From contig NZ_SJPS01000001.1 of NCBI RefSeq assembly GCF_007860015.1, forward strand, positions 186,001 to 250,000: 64,000 nt of DNA, read 5' to 3'. The DNA is from Bythopirellula polymerisocia (GTDB lineage: Bacteria > Planctomycetota > Planctomycetia > Pirellulales > Lacipirellulaceae). A model generated the notes under the pieces. It ran no database searches. It was not told the DNA's origin and saw nothing but the letters and a program-made list of their open reading frames with translations. Positions 9,122 through 16,639 of the stretch are shown piece by piece; the stretch's first letter is position 1; each line of letters starts with the position of its first letter. Position numbers and translations under genes: made by a program.

Positions 9122-10402
9122 TTATGGTTCTTCTAGCTTGGCAGCAGGCGCATAGCGTTCAAGTCGCTCACGGACGCCTGGAATAAGGCGTGCCGCGTTC
9201 TCAGCATATACCTTCCGCAGAACCTCATTTGGCAGATCGAGACCATAAATGTTCCAGAGTCCCTGAGGTGGGTACTGATCCTCAGCATACGGAAAGTATT
9301 CGTCGCTCGTTTCCAGCAGTCGCCAGTGCGGGTTGAGCCTGCTCACAGGGCGTGGACCGTCTGTGCCAAAGAGGATTCGATCAGGATATTTTAGGAAAAA
9401 ATCCCGGGCCGTGACCGGTTGCCGGCCGATCTCAGCCAAACGGGCGGAGAGATCGACATACAGATTCGGATACTTGTCGAGCCACTCCCCCAGTTCGCCA
9501 AGATTCTCAGGAATATTGGCCATGTGTGCCCCGATAAAATTCGTTTGTGGATGCCGCTCCACCACATTCAGGAATTGTTGCATCAGTTCGGCATGGGAAG
9601 GAAACTTCTCGCCCGCAAAACTCCAATTAGGATGCCGTTGCAATTCTTCCCACCGTTCGTTGAAACGATCGATCGGCTCGAAGAATGCCACGGGGTCGGC
9701 AGTGTGGATCAGCACTGGCAGTCCCAACCTGCCACAGGCCTCCCAGATGGCATCCCAACGTGGATCATCTACCGCAATCAACGAACCATCTGGGTTACGA
9801 TAGTTGAGCCCCAGCATCTTGAAGACCTTCAGACCTGAGGCCCCCTGCTCTTTCGCCTCGGCAAGCGCCTTCGCCATCCGGCGGGCGAAATCCGGCCGCT
9901 GACAATCCCAGGTGGCGGGAGTTTCTTTTTGACCGGTTCCCTGCCAATCAATATTCGCAAAAATTACGAACCGCTCGCGGTACTTGGTCCACAAGAATTT
10001 TTTGTGGTCTGCCAATTGCTCGCCAAGTCCACCATCGAGGCTCACACAAACGGCAATGTTCTGATTATCCATGAGTCGCACGAACTCATCGAGTGCCTCG
10101 GGTGTCTGGCGCAGTTTGTAGCGGCAATGTACATGGACATCCACCGCCGGAAATTTCGCTTGCTGGGGATGATGTTCTGGCACGACCAGTTGCGACTTGG
10201 GCCGGAATTGATCGACTGCGAGCTGTCGGCCATCTTTGCCATCGAGAGGTTCTTCAGCTACAGCATGTCCCAACATCAAAGCCAAAAAAAATATCGGAAA
10301 AAATATATATCGCAGAGACACAGAGACGCAGAGGAATCGATGGTATTCCTTCCTCCGTGTCTCTGTGTCTCTGTGTGAGCTATTATTCTCTCGATAAATC
10401 AT
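9122..10402 (-). CDS. Amidohydrolase-2 family metal hydrolase with unusual N-terminus
   Basis: A TIM-barrel amidohydrolase (PF04909 type) of 426 residues. The first-strand metal motif is VDVHVH, a later His lies in VLIHTADP, another in FIGAHMAN, and the metal-binding Asp in ILFGTDGPRP. The substrate is unknown; the family includes decarboxylases and lactonases. ATG 10402-10400 directly abuts the TAA of the upstream formyltransferase gene (TAAATG), which strongly suggests coupled translation. The first about 35 residues are encoded by an intergenic cagagacacagag-type repeat (10311-10379) and read as a charged segment before the hydrophobic YIFFPIFFLALMLGHAVA, so the protein is probably exported, with an oddly long n-region. 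An internal start near 10276 would remove the signal peptide. Confidence 0.78.
   Translation of the reverse strand: MIYRENNSSHRDTETRRKEYHRFLCVSVSLRYIFFPIFFLALMLGHAVAEEPLDGKDGRQLAVDQFRPKSQLVVPEHHPQQAKFPAVDVHVHCRYKLRQTPEALDEFVRLMDNQNIAVCVSLDGGLGEQLADHKKFLWTKYRERFVIFANIDWQGTGQKETPATWDCQRPDFARRMAKALAEAKEQGASGLKVFKMLGLNYRNPDGSLIAVDDPRWDAIWEACGRLGLPVLIHTADPVAFFEPIDRFNERWEELQRHPNWSFAGEKFPSHAELMQQFLNVVERHPQTNFIGAHMANIPENLGELGEWLDKYPNLYVDLSARLAEIGRQPVTARDFFLKYPDRILFGTDGPRPVSRLNPHWRLLETSDEYFPYAEDQYPPQGLWNIYGLDLPNEVLRKVYAENAARLIPGVRERLERYAPAAKLEEP
10311..10379. repeat. CAGAGACACAGAGAC inverted repeat
   Basis: Left arm CGCAGAGACACAGAGAC and right arm GTGTCTCTGTGTCTCTG can pair over about 25 bases around a short centre. 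A relative with the same CACAGAG core and the same inverted layout lies at 55749-55815. Here the repeat sits inside the open frame of the amidohydrolase, just after its ATG, and encodes residues about 9-31 (RDTETRR...CVSVSLR). It is a dispersed non-autonomous repeat by its form; its origin is not visible. Confidence 0.75.
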
Positions 10403-11293
10403 TTAATCTTTGAGCAGTTCGAGCAGATGAAAATGAAACTTGCCGAGTTTGCCGCCGTAGTTGCCTGCGGAGATCGCGAGAACCCCTTCCCCGGCTGCTG
10501 CATGGATCGTAGCTGTCATTGCGCGAGCCACTGCTTGCTCGTCGATGCCGTCGATCACGATTTCGTAGCCGCAGTTCGCTCCCTCGAATAATTTAGTTTC
10601 TACCCTCCCTCGCAACGTGGGACAAAAGGCATCATTGGTTGAGGCAACCATACCTTTGTATTTCGAGCCAACCTTGCTGCCACTACGGACCACGCCACCT
10701 GGGAACGGCGTTATCACCCCCTTAAGAGGTGCGAGGGCTTCGACCGCCCGCCGGGCTGCAGATAATGCAATTTCGCTCGTTATCGCTTGGAGGATGATGT
10801 TTCCCCCGGCAACTCCCTTGGCAACTCCAACCTGCTCTTCGACTACGAACTCGCCGTCCATCACGGGAACTCGCCAGTAGCGTCTCTCACCGAGTACTTT
10901 ACTCTTCTGAAACCCATCGCCGAAAAATCGCAGGAACTTGCCAAGCGGAATCTGCTCCTCCGCTTCGGGAAGCCCGTTGTACACGGCCGTCGTCGGACAG
11001 GTCATGAGGCATTGGCCTACGCGATTGGGAATTGCCTTGGCCAACGCGTCCACAGAGAAACCAAACGCCAGCACAGAGGCCCCAGGCCGACCATCGGGAG
11101 TCTCGTTGGTATCGAGAAGTTGCTCTACGGCGATCTCAGCATCGCAACCGATCACCGAGGAGCCATAGCCCGTCACCTCTCGCACCGCCGCATCAAGCCA
11201 ATATTCATCGACGGTTGTGATAATTAGCCGCAAGTAGCGCATCCGAAACGCTTCGGCAAATGTGTCGACGATTTCCGTGGGTCCCAAGAGCAT
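10403..11293 (-). CDS. ftr: Formylmethanofuran:tetrahydromethanopterin formyltransferase
   Basis: Transfers the formyl group between N5-formyl-H4MPT and methanofuran, a step of the H4MPT-linked C1 oxidation route known in methylotrophs and also reported in planctomycetes (named fhcD or ffsA there). The family signature is clear throughout: VDTFAEAF near the N-terminus, GQCLMTCPTT, GVITPFPGGVV, GSKVGSKYK, ASTNDAFCPTLR and ISAGNYGGKLGKFHFHL at the end. The start chosen, ATG 11293, gives 296 residues and places VDTFAEAF exactly as in archaeal Ftr; a GTG 51 bases upstream would add 17 residues. The stop TAA abuts the start of the amidohydrolase gene. No other genes of the pathway (mch, mtdB, fhcABC, fae) are visible in this window. 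Confidence 0.92.
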   Translation of the reverse strand: MLLGPTEIVDTFAEAFRMRYLRLIITTVDEYWLDAAVREVTGYGSSVIGCDAEIAVEQLLDTNETPDGRPGASVLAFGFSVDALAKAIPNRVGQCLMTCPTTAVYNGLPEAEEQIPLGKFLRFFGDGFQKSKVLGERRYWRVPVMDGEFVVEEQVGVAKGVAGGNIILQAITSEIALSAARRAVEALAPLKGVITPFPGGVVRSGSKVGSKYKGMVASTNDAFCPTLRGRVETKLFEGANCGYEIVIDGIDEQAVARAMTATIHAAAGEGVLAISAGNYGGKLGKFHFHLLELLKD

Positions 11294-11358
11294 AATATGG
11301 CCCATCATCGCACGTTTTGGGGAGCGGACAAGGGAGTTCCGCACTCAATTCGCACTGC

Positions 11359-12159
11359 CTACTCTCCCTTAATCTCGGTTTTCATCTGCCGTAGCTTCTG
11401 CAGCAGAGCTTGAACGTTATCCTGAACCCTTTTACTGTGTGAAATAATTAGCATCCCAGGTTCCATTAGATGGATTTCGCCTTCGCCATGACCGTTGGCC
11501 ATCCACGAATCAAATTCAATACTATTTGTAATTACCTGAACCAACGAACTGTATGGATTTTCTTGGTTGCCGCCCGGATTTTGAGAATAACCACTTATCA
11601 GATCGTCTACTCGATAGACCTCAACAGACAATCTTTGGTTCGCTTTTTCCTGAGTTGTGATCAGTAATACATTCTCCACGACATCGTAAGTGAGATCTTC
11701 CAGTCCTGGCTGTCTGAAAATCAGATTGAGAGCCGAACTAAGAGGAATGTTTCTCAGGTTAATTGTAATTTCTGTAACTGGGCTGATAGCAATCTCTTCG
11801 AGTGCCTGTTGATCGATAATGATTGGGATATCGTATTCGTCTTGTAACGTATTGATCACTTCATTTAGCGGTTGATCTTCGCATTGAAGCGGTGACTTGA
11901 GTGGCTCATCGAGAGCTTGCTCAATTTTTTCTTCAGCTTTCGATTTAGAGATTGTGCTCGTAACTCTATTCTTGCGTTCAGACTTTCGCTTCGGTTGCTC
12001 GCCGTAACCTCCGCCAAACTCACCACCGTAGCCACCTCTTCCATAGCCTCCTTCGCCGCCAGACCTCCCACCGCCAAACTGTGCTGCAGCACGTTCCGAG
12101 TGCGCCGAAAAAAGAACCACCAACAGTGCCAGACTTGTCACACAATAGACCCGCGACAT
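11359..12159 (-). CDS. Secreted protein with secretin/TonB N-terminal-like (STN) domain
   Basis: A 266-residue protein with a signal peptide (VTSLALLVVLFSAHSERAAAQ), then a Gly/Tyr-rich segment at about 28-52 made of short GGYG-type repeats, a charged helix, and an STN-like domain from about 85 (PLNEVINTLQDEYDIPIIID, then INLRNIPLSSALNLIFR and VLLITTQEKA). Such domains occur at the N-terminus of secretins and in stand-alone planctomycete proteins. The C-terminal region (SLVQVITNSIEFDSW, MLIISHSKRVQDNVQALLQKLR) resembles the part of related proteins that follows the STN domain. ATG 12159 has a strong GAGGAG sequence upstream. The function is unknown; a periplasmic or outer-membrane assembly role is only suggested by the domain. 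It lies upstream of ftr with a 65-base gap. Confidence 0.7.
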   Translation of the reverse strand: MSRVYCVTSLALLVVLFSAHSERAAAQFGGGRSGGEGGYGRGGYGGEFGGGYGEQPKRKSERKNRVTSTISKSKAEEKIEQALDEPLKSPLQCEDQPLNEVINTLQDEYDIPIIIDQQALEEIAISPVTEITINLRNIPLSSALNLIFRQPGLEDLTYDVVENVLLITTQEKANQRLSVEVYRVDDLISGYSQNPGGNQENPYSSLVQVITNSIEFDSWMANGHGEGEIHLMEPGMLIISHSKRVQDNVQALLQKLRQMKTEIKGE

Positions 12160-12373
12160 GACCTGCTCCTCTCTGCGCATGAAGCGCAAGCACGAGAATA
12201 GAATTCGGCCAGCGCGGTTCCGGACGCGCCGCCGTCAGATGGCCCTGAATATACTGCCACGAGGGGGGCGAGTCAAATTTTTCTATGAGTGACGTAGCCG
12301 GACCAACTCTTTGGTCCGGGACCGGAGGACGTGATCCTCCGGCTGGGGTAATTGTGTGATTGGCTTAAACCCA

Positions 12374-12416
12374 CAAAAAAAGATAGGACGGCCGCCACCA
12401 CAGCGACCGCCCTATC
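12374..12416 (-). terminator. Rho-independent terminator after the 12474-12857 gene
   Basis: On the minus strand GATAGGGCGG pairs with CCGTCCTATC (one mismatch) around a loop, followed directly by TTTTTTT. It lies 58 bases beyond the stop of the small minus-strand gene and upstream of the STN-protein gene, so it separates the two transcripts. Confidence 0.8.
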
Positions 12417-12473
12417 CGAGGGAGGGAGAAACCGGCCCCGCAGTGCCACGCGCACCACGGGCCCGTATGCTTG

Positions 12474-12857
12474 CTATGCGGTTCTACCAAGCGGCATGAC
12501 GAATCGTCCGCCGCTGGTGTAGCGATGCCGCTCGTCAAAGCGACACCAGGTGAGTTCCACTTCCACCGAGTAGGTGCTCATGCCCTGTTTCTCAAAGGTA
12601 ACAATCGCTTGCTTGGCAGTGAGCGGAACGAAGTGATTAAAGACAATCGTATGTTCGTCGATCGCCGTGACGACTACCGTGAGCGGAGATGCCGGCCGGT
12701 TCTGGGCATCGAGTGGCGTGAGTCTGGCACGGAGCAATATTCCGGGGAGGTTTTCGATTTTTGATTCGTTATCGTTCTGGAAATCCGTTTGCAAACAATC
12801 CGAAAGATAAGGTGCCATGTCTGTCAGCTCGGAGGAAGCAACATCTGGTTCAGTCAT
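12474..12857 (-). CDS. Small protein of unknown function, PilZ-like at best
   Basis: A 127-residue cytoplasmic protein beginning MTEPDVASSELTD at ATG 12857, with AGGATC upstream. A longer reading to 13196 has no protein character and crosses a palindrome. The second half looks like a small beta-barrel: alternating hydrophobic strands (TVVVTAIDEHTIVFNH, AIVTFEK) followed by SVEVELTWCRF, and a GGRFVMPL end. The W-x-R...GG.F arrangement recalls PilZ-type c-di-GMP-binding proteins, but the N-terminal RxxxR motif is not obvious, so I do not name it. It has its own promoter region of over 400 bases and a good terminator, so it is probably a single-gene transcript. Confidence 0.6.
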   Translation of the reverse strand: MTEPDVASSELTDMAPYLSDCLQTDFQNDNESKIENLPGILLRARLTPLDAQNRPASPLTVVVTAIDEHTIVFNHFVPLTAKQAIVTFEKQGMSTYSVEVELTWCRFDERHRYTSGGRFVMPLGRTA

Positions 12858-13287
12858 CAATTCGATCCTAAAGTTGTTTGAATAAACCGTTAATGGAAAA
12901 GTCGAGAAAACTGCCTGCCGACAAGACCCCCGTCCTGTCGGCAGGCTCGAATTCTGACGCACTGACTTTGAGCAACCGCCGAAGCAATCAGCCCAAAAGC
13001 TGAGAATCACAGAGGAGCATAAACAGTGCGTTACGTTGGCCGTCGTGTAATAGCGAACGAAAGAGGAGCCATTCTGATGTTCGCTGGTCGATAGCCACTG
13101 TGTTCTGAGCAAATGTACCCGACGCCAGCAGGTGGGGCGGCAGATTTTTGAGAAATGCGCCCGATTATTTCTCAAGAATTGCGAGACAACCGACACTCTC
13201 CGCAGGCTTTAACAAAGCCCCGGTCTGATCAGGTGTTGGTGCGCGGAGATGCCGATTGTGCGGTAACGTCTCTAAGCCGCAAGCGGC
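12858..13287. other. 430-base gap with three hairpins, no gene seen
   Basis: This holds the promoter region of the small minus-strand gene. Three inverted repeats are visible. GCCTGCCGACA at 12913-12923 pairs perfectly with TGTCGGCAGGC at 12936-12946. TTGAGAAAT at 13148-13156 pairs with ATTTCTCAA at 13167-13175. AGCCGC-AA-GCGGCT at 13275-13288 abuts the bcp stop codon and could help end that transcript, though no T-run follows. The remaining sequence shows no coding pattern. Confidence 0.5.
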
Positions 13288-13761
13288 TCATTCGAGTTCG
13301 TTGAGTGCGGCCAGCACCTGTTGGTCATGGCCATCCACTGAGACCCGCTTCCACACCCGCGCCACTTTGCCGGCAGGGTCGATGAGAAACGTACTCCGCT
13401 GGATCCCCATGGATTTCTTGCCGTACATGTTTTTTTCGCGCCACGCGCCATACTTCTCGGCAATCTTATGATCAGTGTCAGCCAACAGCGGGAAGTTCAA
13501 TTTGAATTTATCGCGGAATTTAGTATGACTCGCCGCATCATCTGGGCTGACTCCTAGTACGACGGCACCTGCCTTCTTGATATCCGCCTGGGCATCACGG
13601 AATGCACAAGCTTCACGCGTGCAGCCGGGCGTATCGTCCTTGGGATAGAAATACAGCACCACGGCCTTGCCTAAGAAGTCGGATAATTTGACCTTAGTGC
13701 CGTCTGCTGTAGCAAGATTAAACGCGGGTGCCTTCTGGCCTGGTTCGACGAAATCGCTCAT
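13288..13761 (-). CDS. bcp: Thiol peroxidase, Bcp/PrxQ-type peroxiredoxin
   Basis: Reduces hydrogen peroxide and alkyl hydroperoxides with electrons from thioredoxin, in the cytoplasm. It has 157 residues. The peroxidatic site is [15 protein letters not shown], with the catalytic Cys in PGCT and the second Cys five residues later as in Bcp proteins; the catalytic Arg side is seen in the [14 protein letters not shown] region. ATG 13761 is chosen because AGGAGAAC lies just upstream and it yields the normal [14 protein letters not shown] start; a reading from 13797 would run into the divergent region. It is transcribed away from rsfS. trxB elsewhere in this window could supply reducing power. 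Confidence 0.93.
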   Translation of the reverse strand: MSDFVEPGQKAPAFNLATADGTKVKLSDFLGKAVVLYFYPKDDTPGCTREACAFRDAQADIKKAGAVVLGVSPDDAASHTKFRDKFKLNFPLLADTDHKIAEKYGAWREKNMYGKKSMGIQRSTFLIDPAGKVARVWKRVSVDGHDQQVLAALNELE

Positions 13762-13899
13762 GGGAGTTCTCCTAGAAAGGATGTGACAATTAATCACGAA
13801 GATGGTAATCGCTTTTTCGAAGGGGAATTAACACGTGATGCATTGTGGTACATTGTCGAAGTGGGGCTAGCCCCGCGAGGCAAAATCGGTGTAAAATCC

Positions 13900-14355
13900 G
13901 TGGTCCCACTATTCCTCCAAATCCCGCTACTTGAGAGCCAGATTATTACCGATACTGCCCCCACCGCCGAACGTACTGCTGAACGCAGTCTGCAATTGGC
14001 CCTGGCCGCTGCGCGAACCGCCGACGACAACCGCGGGCAAGACATCGTCGTGCTCGACATGCGGCCCATCACACCGGAATTCGACTACTTTGTGATTGCC
14101 ACTGGTAACAGCCGTCGCCAACTGCATGCCATCAGCGAAGAAATCGACCGCTGCCTGGAACAAGACCTTGATGACAAGCGGATGGGGATCGAAGGGTACA
14201 GCGAAAGTCGTTGGATTTTATTAGACTATGGCACCGTGGTGATCCACCTCTTCGACGAGGAGACCCGCGAGTTCTACGCCTTGGAGCAGTTCTGGGGTTC
14301 CGCCCCGCATGTGCCGCTCCCCTTCATCAGCAATCAAAGCCCGTCCGACGACTGA
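13900..14355 (+). CDS. rsfS: Ribosome silencing factor RsfS, start uncertain
   Basis: Binds ribosomal protein L14 and blocks subunit joining in starved cells. The conserved core is intact: SLQLALAAARTADDNRGQ, VVLDMRPITPEFDYFVIATG and the ending RWILLDYGTVVIHLFDEETREFYALEQFWG. The core begins near 13975, so any start upstream of it will do. No ATG precedes it in frame. GTG 13900 gives 151 residues; GTG 13783 gives 190 but leaves only 21 bases between it and the divergent bcp start, with no room for promoters. An ATT start near 13942 is also conceivable. The last bases overlap the argS start (TGATG), so the two genes are coupled. Confidence 0.85.
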   Translation: MVPLFLQIPLLESQIITDTAPTAERTAERSLQLALAAARTADDNRGQDIVVLDMRPITPEFDYFVIATGNSRRQLHAISEEIDRCLEQDLDDKRMGIEGYSESRWILLDYGTVVIHLFDEETREFYALEQFWGSAPHVPLPFISNQSPSDD

Positions 14356-16328
14356 TGAATATTCTGGCAGAACTCCGCTCTCGCTTTCGTAAAGCGCTCA
14401 CGACACTCGACCCCTCGGCTGCGGAATTTGCTGAGATGGTCCTGCCAAGCCAGGACGCCAAATTCGGCGATTACCAGGCCAATTGCGCCATGCCCCTGGG
14501 TAAGCGACTGGGAAATCCCCCACGCGAAATCGCCAAGCGACTCGTCGAATTACTCAACCTCGGCGACCTGTGCGACCCGCCAGAAATCGCTGGCCCTGGG
14601 TTCATCAATCTTCGGCTCAATAACGACTTCCTCGTCTCGCAACTGCAAGCGATGGTCGCGAATGATTCTCTTGGGGTTGCGCCAGTCTCCGAGCCAAAAA
14701 CCATTGTGCTCGACTATTCTGCTCCCAATGTGGCCAAGCCAATGCACGTCGGTCACATCCGCTCGACTGTCATTGGGGCCGCGCTCTATCGGGTGCTAAC
14801 GGCTCTGGGCCATCGCGTCATCAGCGACAACCACATTGGCGACTGGGGCACCCAATTTGGCATGATCATCTATGGCTACAAGCATCTTGTGGATGAACCG
14901 GCTTTTGCCAAGGAGCCGGTTGCTGAGCTAAGCCGCCTCTATCGAATGGTCAACCAACTGGTCGAATACCACGACATCAAGGAGAACAAACTCCCTGCAG
15001 TCGAGAAGCGAATCATCGACGCAGCACATCAAGTCGAACATCTGCACGACGCTACGGAACTCGAAGACCCCAAAGCACGTAAAGCACACAATCGGCAACT
15101 TCAACAAGCCGAAAATCAGTTGGCCCAGACGCGTGAGATGCTCGATGACCTCCGCAGGAAACTCGCTGCCGTAGATGATGATGCCCACCTGTCGGCCCTC
15201 GCTGCCGAACATGTGGATATTGGTACAGCCGTGCTCGCTGAGACTGCTGCATTGCACGCCGGGGATGCGGAGAATCGCAGTTTGTGGGAGCAGTTTCTGC
15301 CCGCATGCCTGGCGAGCATGGACGCGATCTATCAACGCCTGAATGTCACATTTGACAATACTCTTGGCGAAAGCTTTTATCACGATCGCCTGGCGGGGGT
15401 GGTCGACGATCTTGACCAGCGTGGCCTGGCAACCGATAGCGAAGGGGCCCGCTGCGTATTCATCGAAGGGATCGATGCCCCCTTCATTGTGCAAAAGCAA
15501 GACGGGGCCTTTCTCTATGCCACGACCGATCTGGCCACGATCCAGTACCGCGTGAACGAGTGGACGCCCGACGCTATTGTCTACGTGGTCGATCATCGGC
15601 AGTCATTGCACTTCGAGCAACTGTTTGCCACGGCACGATTGTGGGGCTACGATCAGATCGGTCTTGAGCACGTCAGCTTTGGCACGGTGCTCGGCGAAGA
15701 CGGCAAGCCTTACAAAACCCGCTCCGGCACGGCGGTGGGCCTTGAAGGCCTGCTGGACGAAGCCATCGAGCGAGCGCTAGCCATCGTCAGCGCGAATGAC
15801 GACGCCCGCGACGAGCCACTTCTGTCCTCAGAGGAACGCAAACAGGTGGGCGAACGAGTCGGAATCGGGGCGATCAAATACGCCGACCTCGCCCACAACC
15901 GCACCAGTGACTACGTCTTCAGCTACGACAAAATGCTTGCCATGCAAGGCAACACGGCCGCCTACATGCAATACAGTTACGCCCGGGTGCGCAGTATTTT
16001 TGCCAAAGGCAATGTTGATCTCGACCAATTGCGACAGCACGCTTCCCAACTTCAAATCAATGAACCTGCTGAACGGGCTCTCGGTTTGGCACTCTTGCAA
16101 CTCTCCGAGGCACTGGAACGGGTCGCCGGGGACTATCGCCCCAACCATCTGACGGCCTATCTCTTCGACGTAGCAAGCAAGTATTCAGCCTTTTTCGAGA
16201 ACTGCCCCGTACTGAAAGCTGAGAACGACAACCTCCGCACTAGCCGCCTCCTCCTCTGCGATCTCACGGCCCGCACCATCGCCTACGGGCTGGAGCTCTT
16301 GGGAATCCAAGTCGTCGAGCGGATGTAG
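14355..16328 (+). CDS. argS: Arginyl-tRNA synthetase
   Basis: Charges tRNA-Arg. The 657-residue class I enzyme shows the N-terminal Add-1 domain (about 1-100), the HIGH-type motif HVGH in AKPMHVGHIRSTVIG, the VVDHRQSLHFEQLF region and a KMSKS-equivalent YKTRSG, which is degenerate as is usual in ArgS, then a DALR-type anticodon-binding domain at the C-terminus (AYMQYSYARVRSIF, SKYSAFFENCPV). Between the HIGH half and the second half sits an insertion of roughly 60 charged residues rich in Gln, Arg, Leu and Asp that looks like a coiled coil (about 220-285). ATG 14355 overlaps the rsfS stop by one base (TGATG). A longer frame from 14211 runs through rsfS and is not used. Confidence 0.96.
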   Translation: MNILAELRSRFRKALTTLDPSAAEFAEMVLPSQDAKFGDYQANCAMPLGKRLGNPPREIAKRLVELLNLGDLCDPPEIAGPGFINLRLNNDFLVSQLQAMVANDSLGVAPVSEPKTIVLDYSAPNVAKPMHVGHIRSTVIGAALYRVLTALGHRVISDNHIGDWGTQFGMIIYGYKHLVDEPAFAKEPVAELSRLYRMVNQLVEYHDIKENKLPAVEKRIIDAAHQVEHLHDATELEDPKARKAHNRQLQQAENQLAQTREMLDDLRRKLAAVDDDAHLSALAAEHVDIGTAVLAETAALHAGDAENRSLWEQFLPACLASMDAIYQRLNVTFDNTLGESFYHDRLAGVVDDLDQRGLATDSEGARCVFIEGIDAPFIVQKQDGAFLYATTDLATIQYRVNEWTPDAIVYVVDHRQSLHFEQLFATARLWGYDQIGLEHVSFGTVLGEDGKPYKTRSGTAVGLEGLLDEAIERALAIVSANDDARDEPLLSSEERKQVGERVGIGAIKYADLAHNRTSDYVFSYDKMLAMQGNTAAYMQYSYARVRSIFAKGNVDLDQLRQHASQLQINEPAERALGLALLQLSEALERVAGDYRPNHLTAYLFDVASKYSAFFENCPVLKAENDNLRTSRLLLCDLTARTIAYGLELLGIQVVERM

Positions 16329-16383
16329 ACTCATACGGAGGCCCTGGCTTGGAACGAGAGATAGGGGGATTACGAAGACCCTC

Positions 16384-16413
16384 CTCAGGGCGGTACTGCT
16401 CTAATGCCCTGAG
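16384..16413 (+). terminator. Hairpin after argS, possible terminator
   Basis: CTCAGGGC at 16384-16391 pairs perfectly with GCCCTGAG at 16406-16413. It starts 56 bases after the argS stop and lies before the rpsA promoter. There is no T-run behind it, so it may end the rsfS-argS transcript only with help from another factor, or merely protect the 3' end. Confidence 0.4.
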
Positions 16414-16464
16414 TGACCCCGCAATTTGCCCTCATAACCACCCGCTGGCAAGGACTTAACCCGA

Positions 16465-16493
16465 TTGATGGCCTCGGGGAAATTCGCTACAAT
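16465..16493 (+). promoter_or_regulatory. Sigma-70-type promoter of rpsA
   Basis: TTGATG at 16465-16470, a 17-base spacer and TACAAT at 16488-16493 form a near-consensus housekeeping promoter. Transcription would start near 16500, leaving an about 140-base leader before the rpsA ATG at 16640. Confidence 0.7.
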
Positions 16494-16639
16494 GGCGGGC
16501 TTTCCCTGTGCCGAATTCTTCTTATTGGATTGCCTTGGTTGGCAGTCGAAGATCGGTCAATCCCCTTTAACTTGGGATGCTCGGTTGCAGCGACAATTTC
16601 TGGCGCTGGGCGCGACGTCCCCGATTGGTTTTTTATTTC

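Noticed and set aside
13783..13899. Upstream part of the rsfS frame as coding
   Set aside because: It would leave 21 bases for divergent promoters with bcp and does not resemble RsfS; a later start is more likely, though not proven.
16577..16639. Extension of rpsA upstream of ATG 16640
   Set aside because: The 21 residues are Trp/Arg-rich and unlike S1; they belong to the transcript leader.
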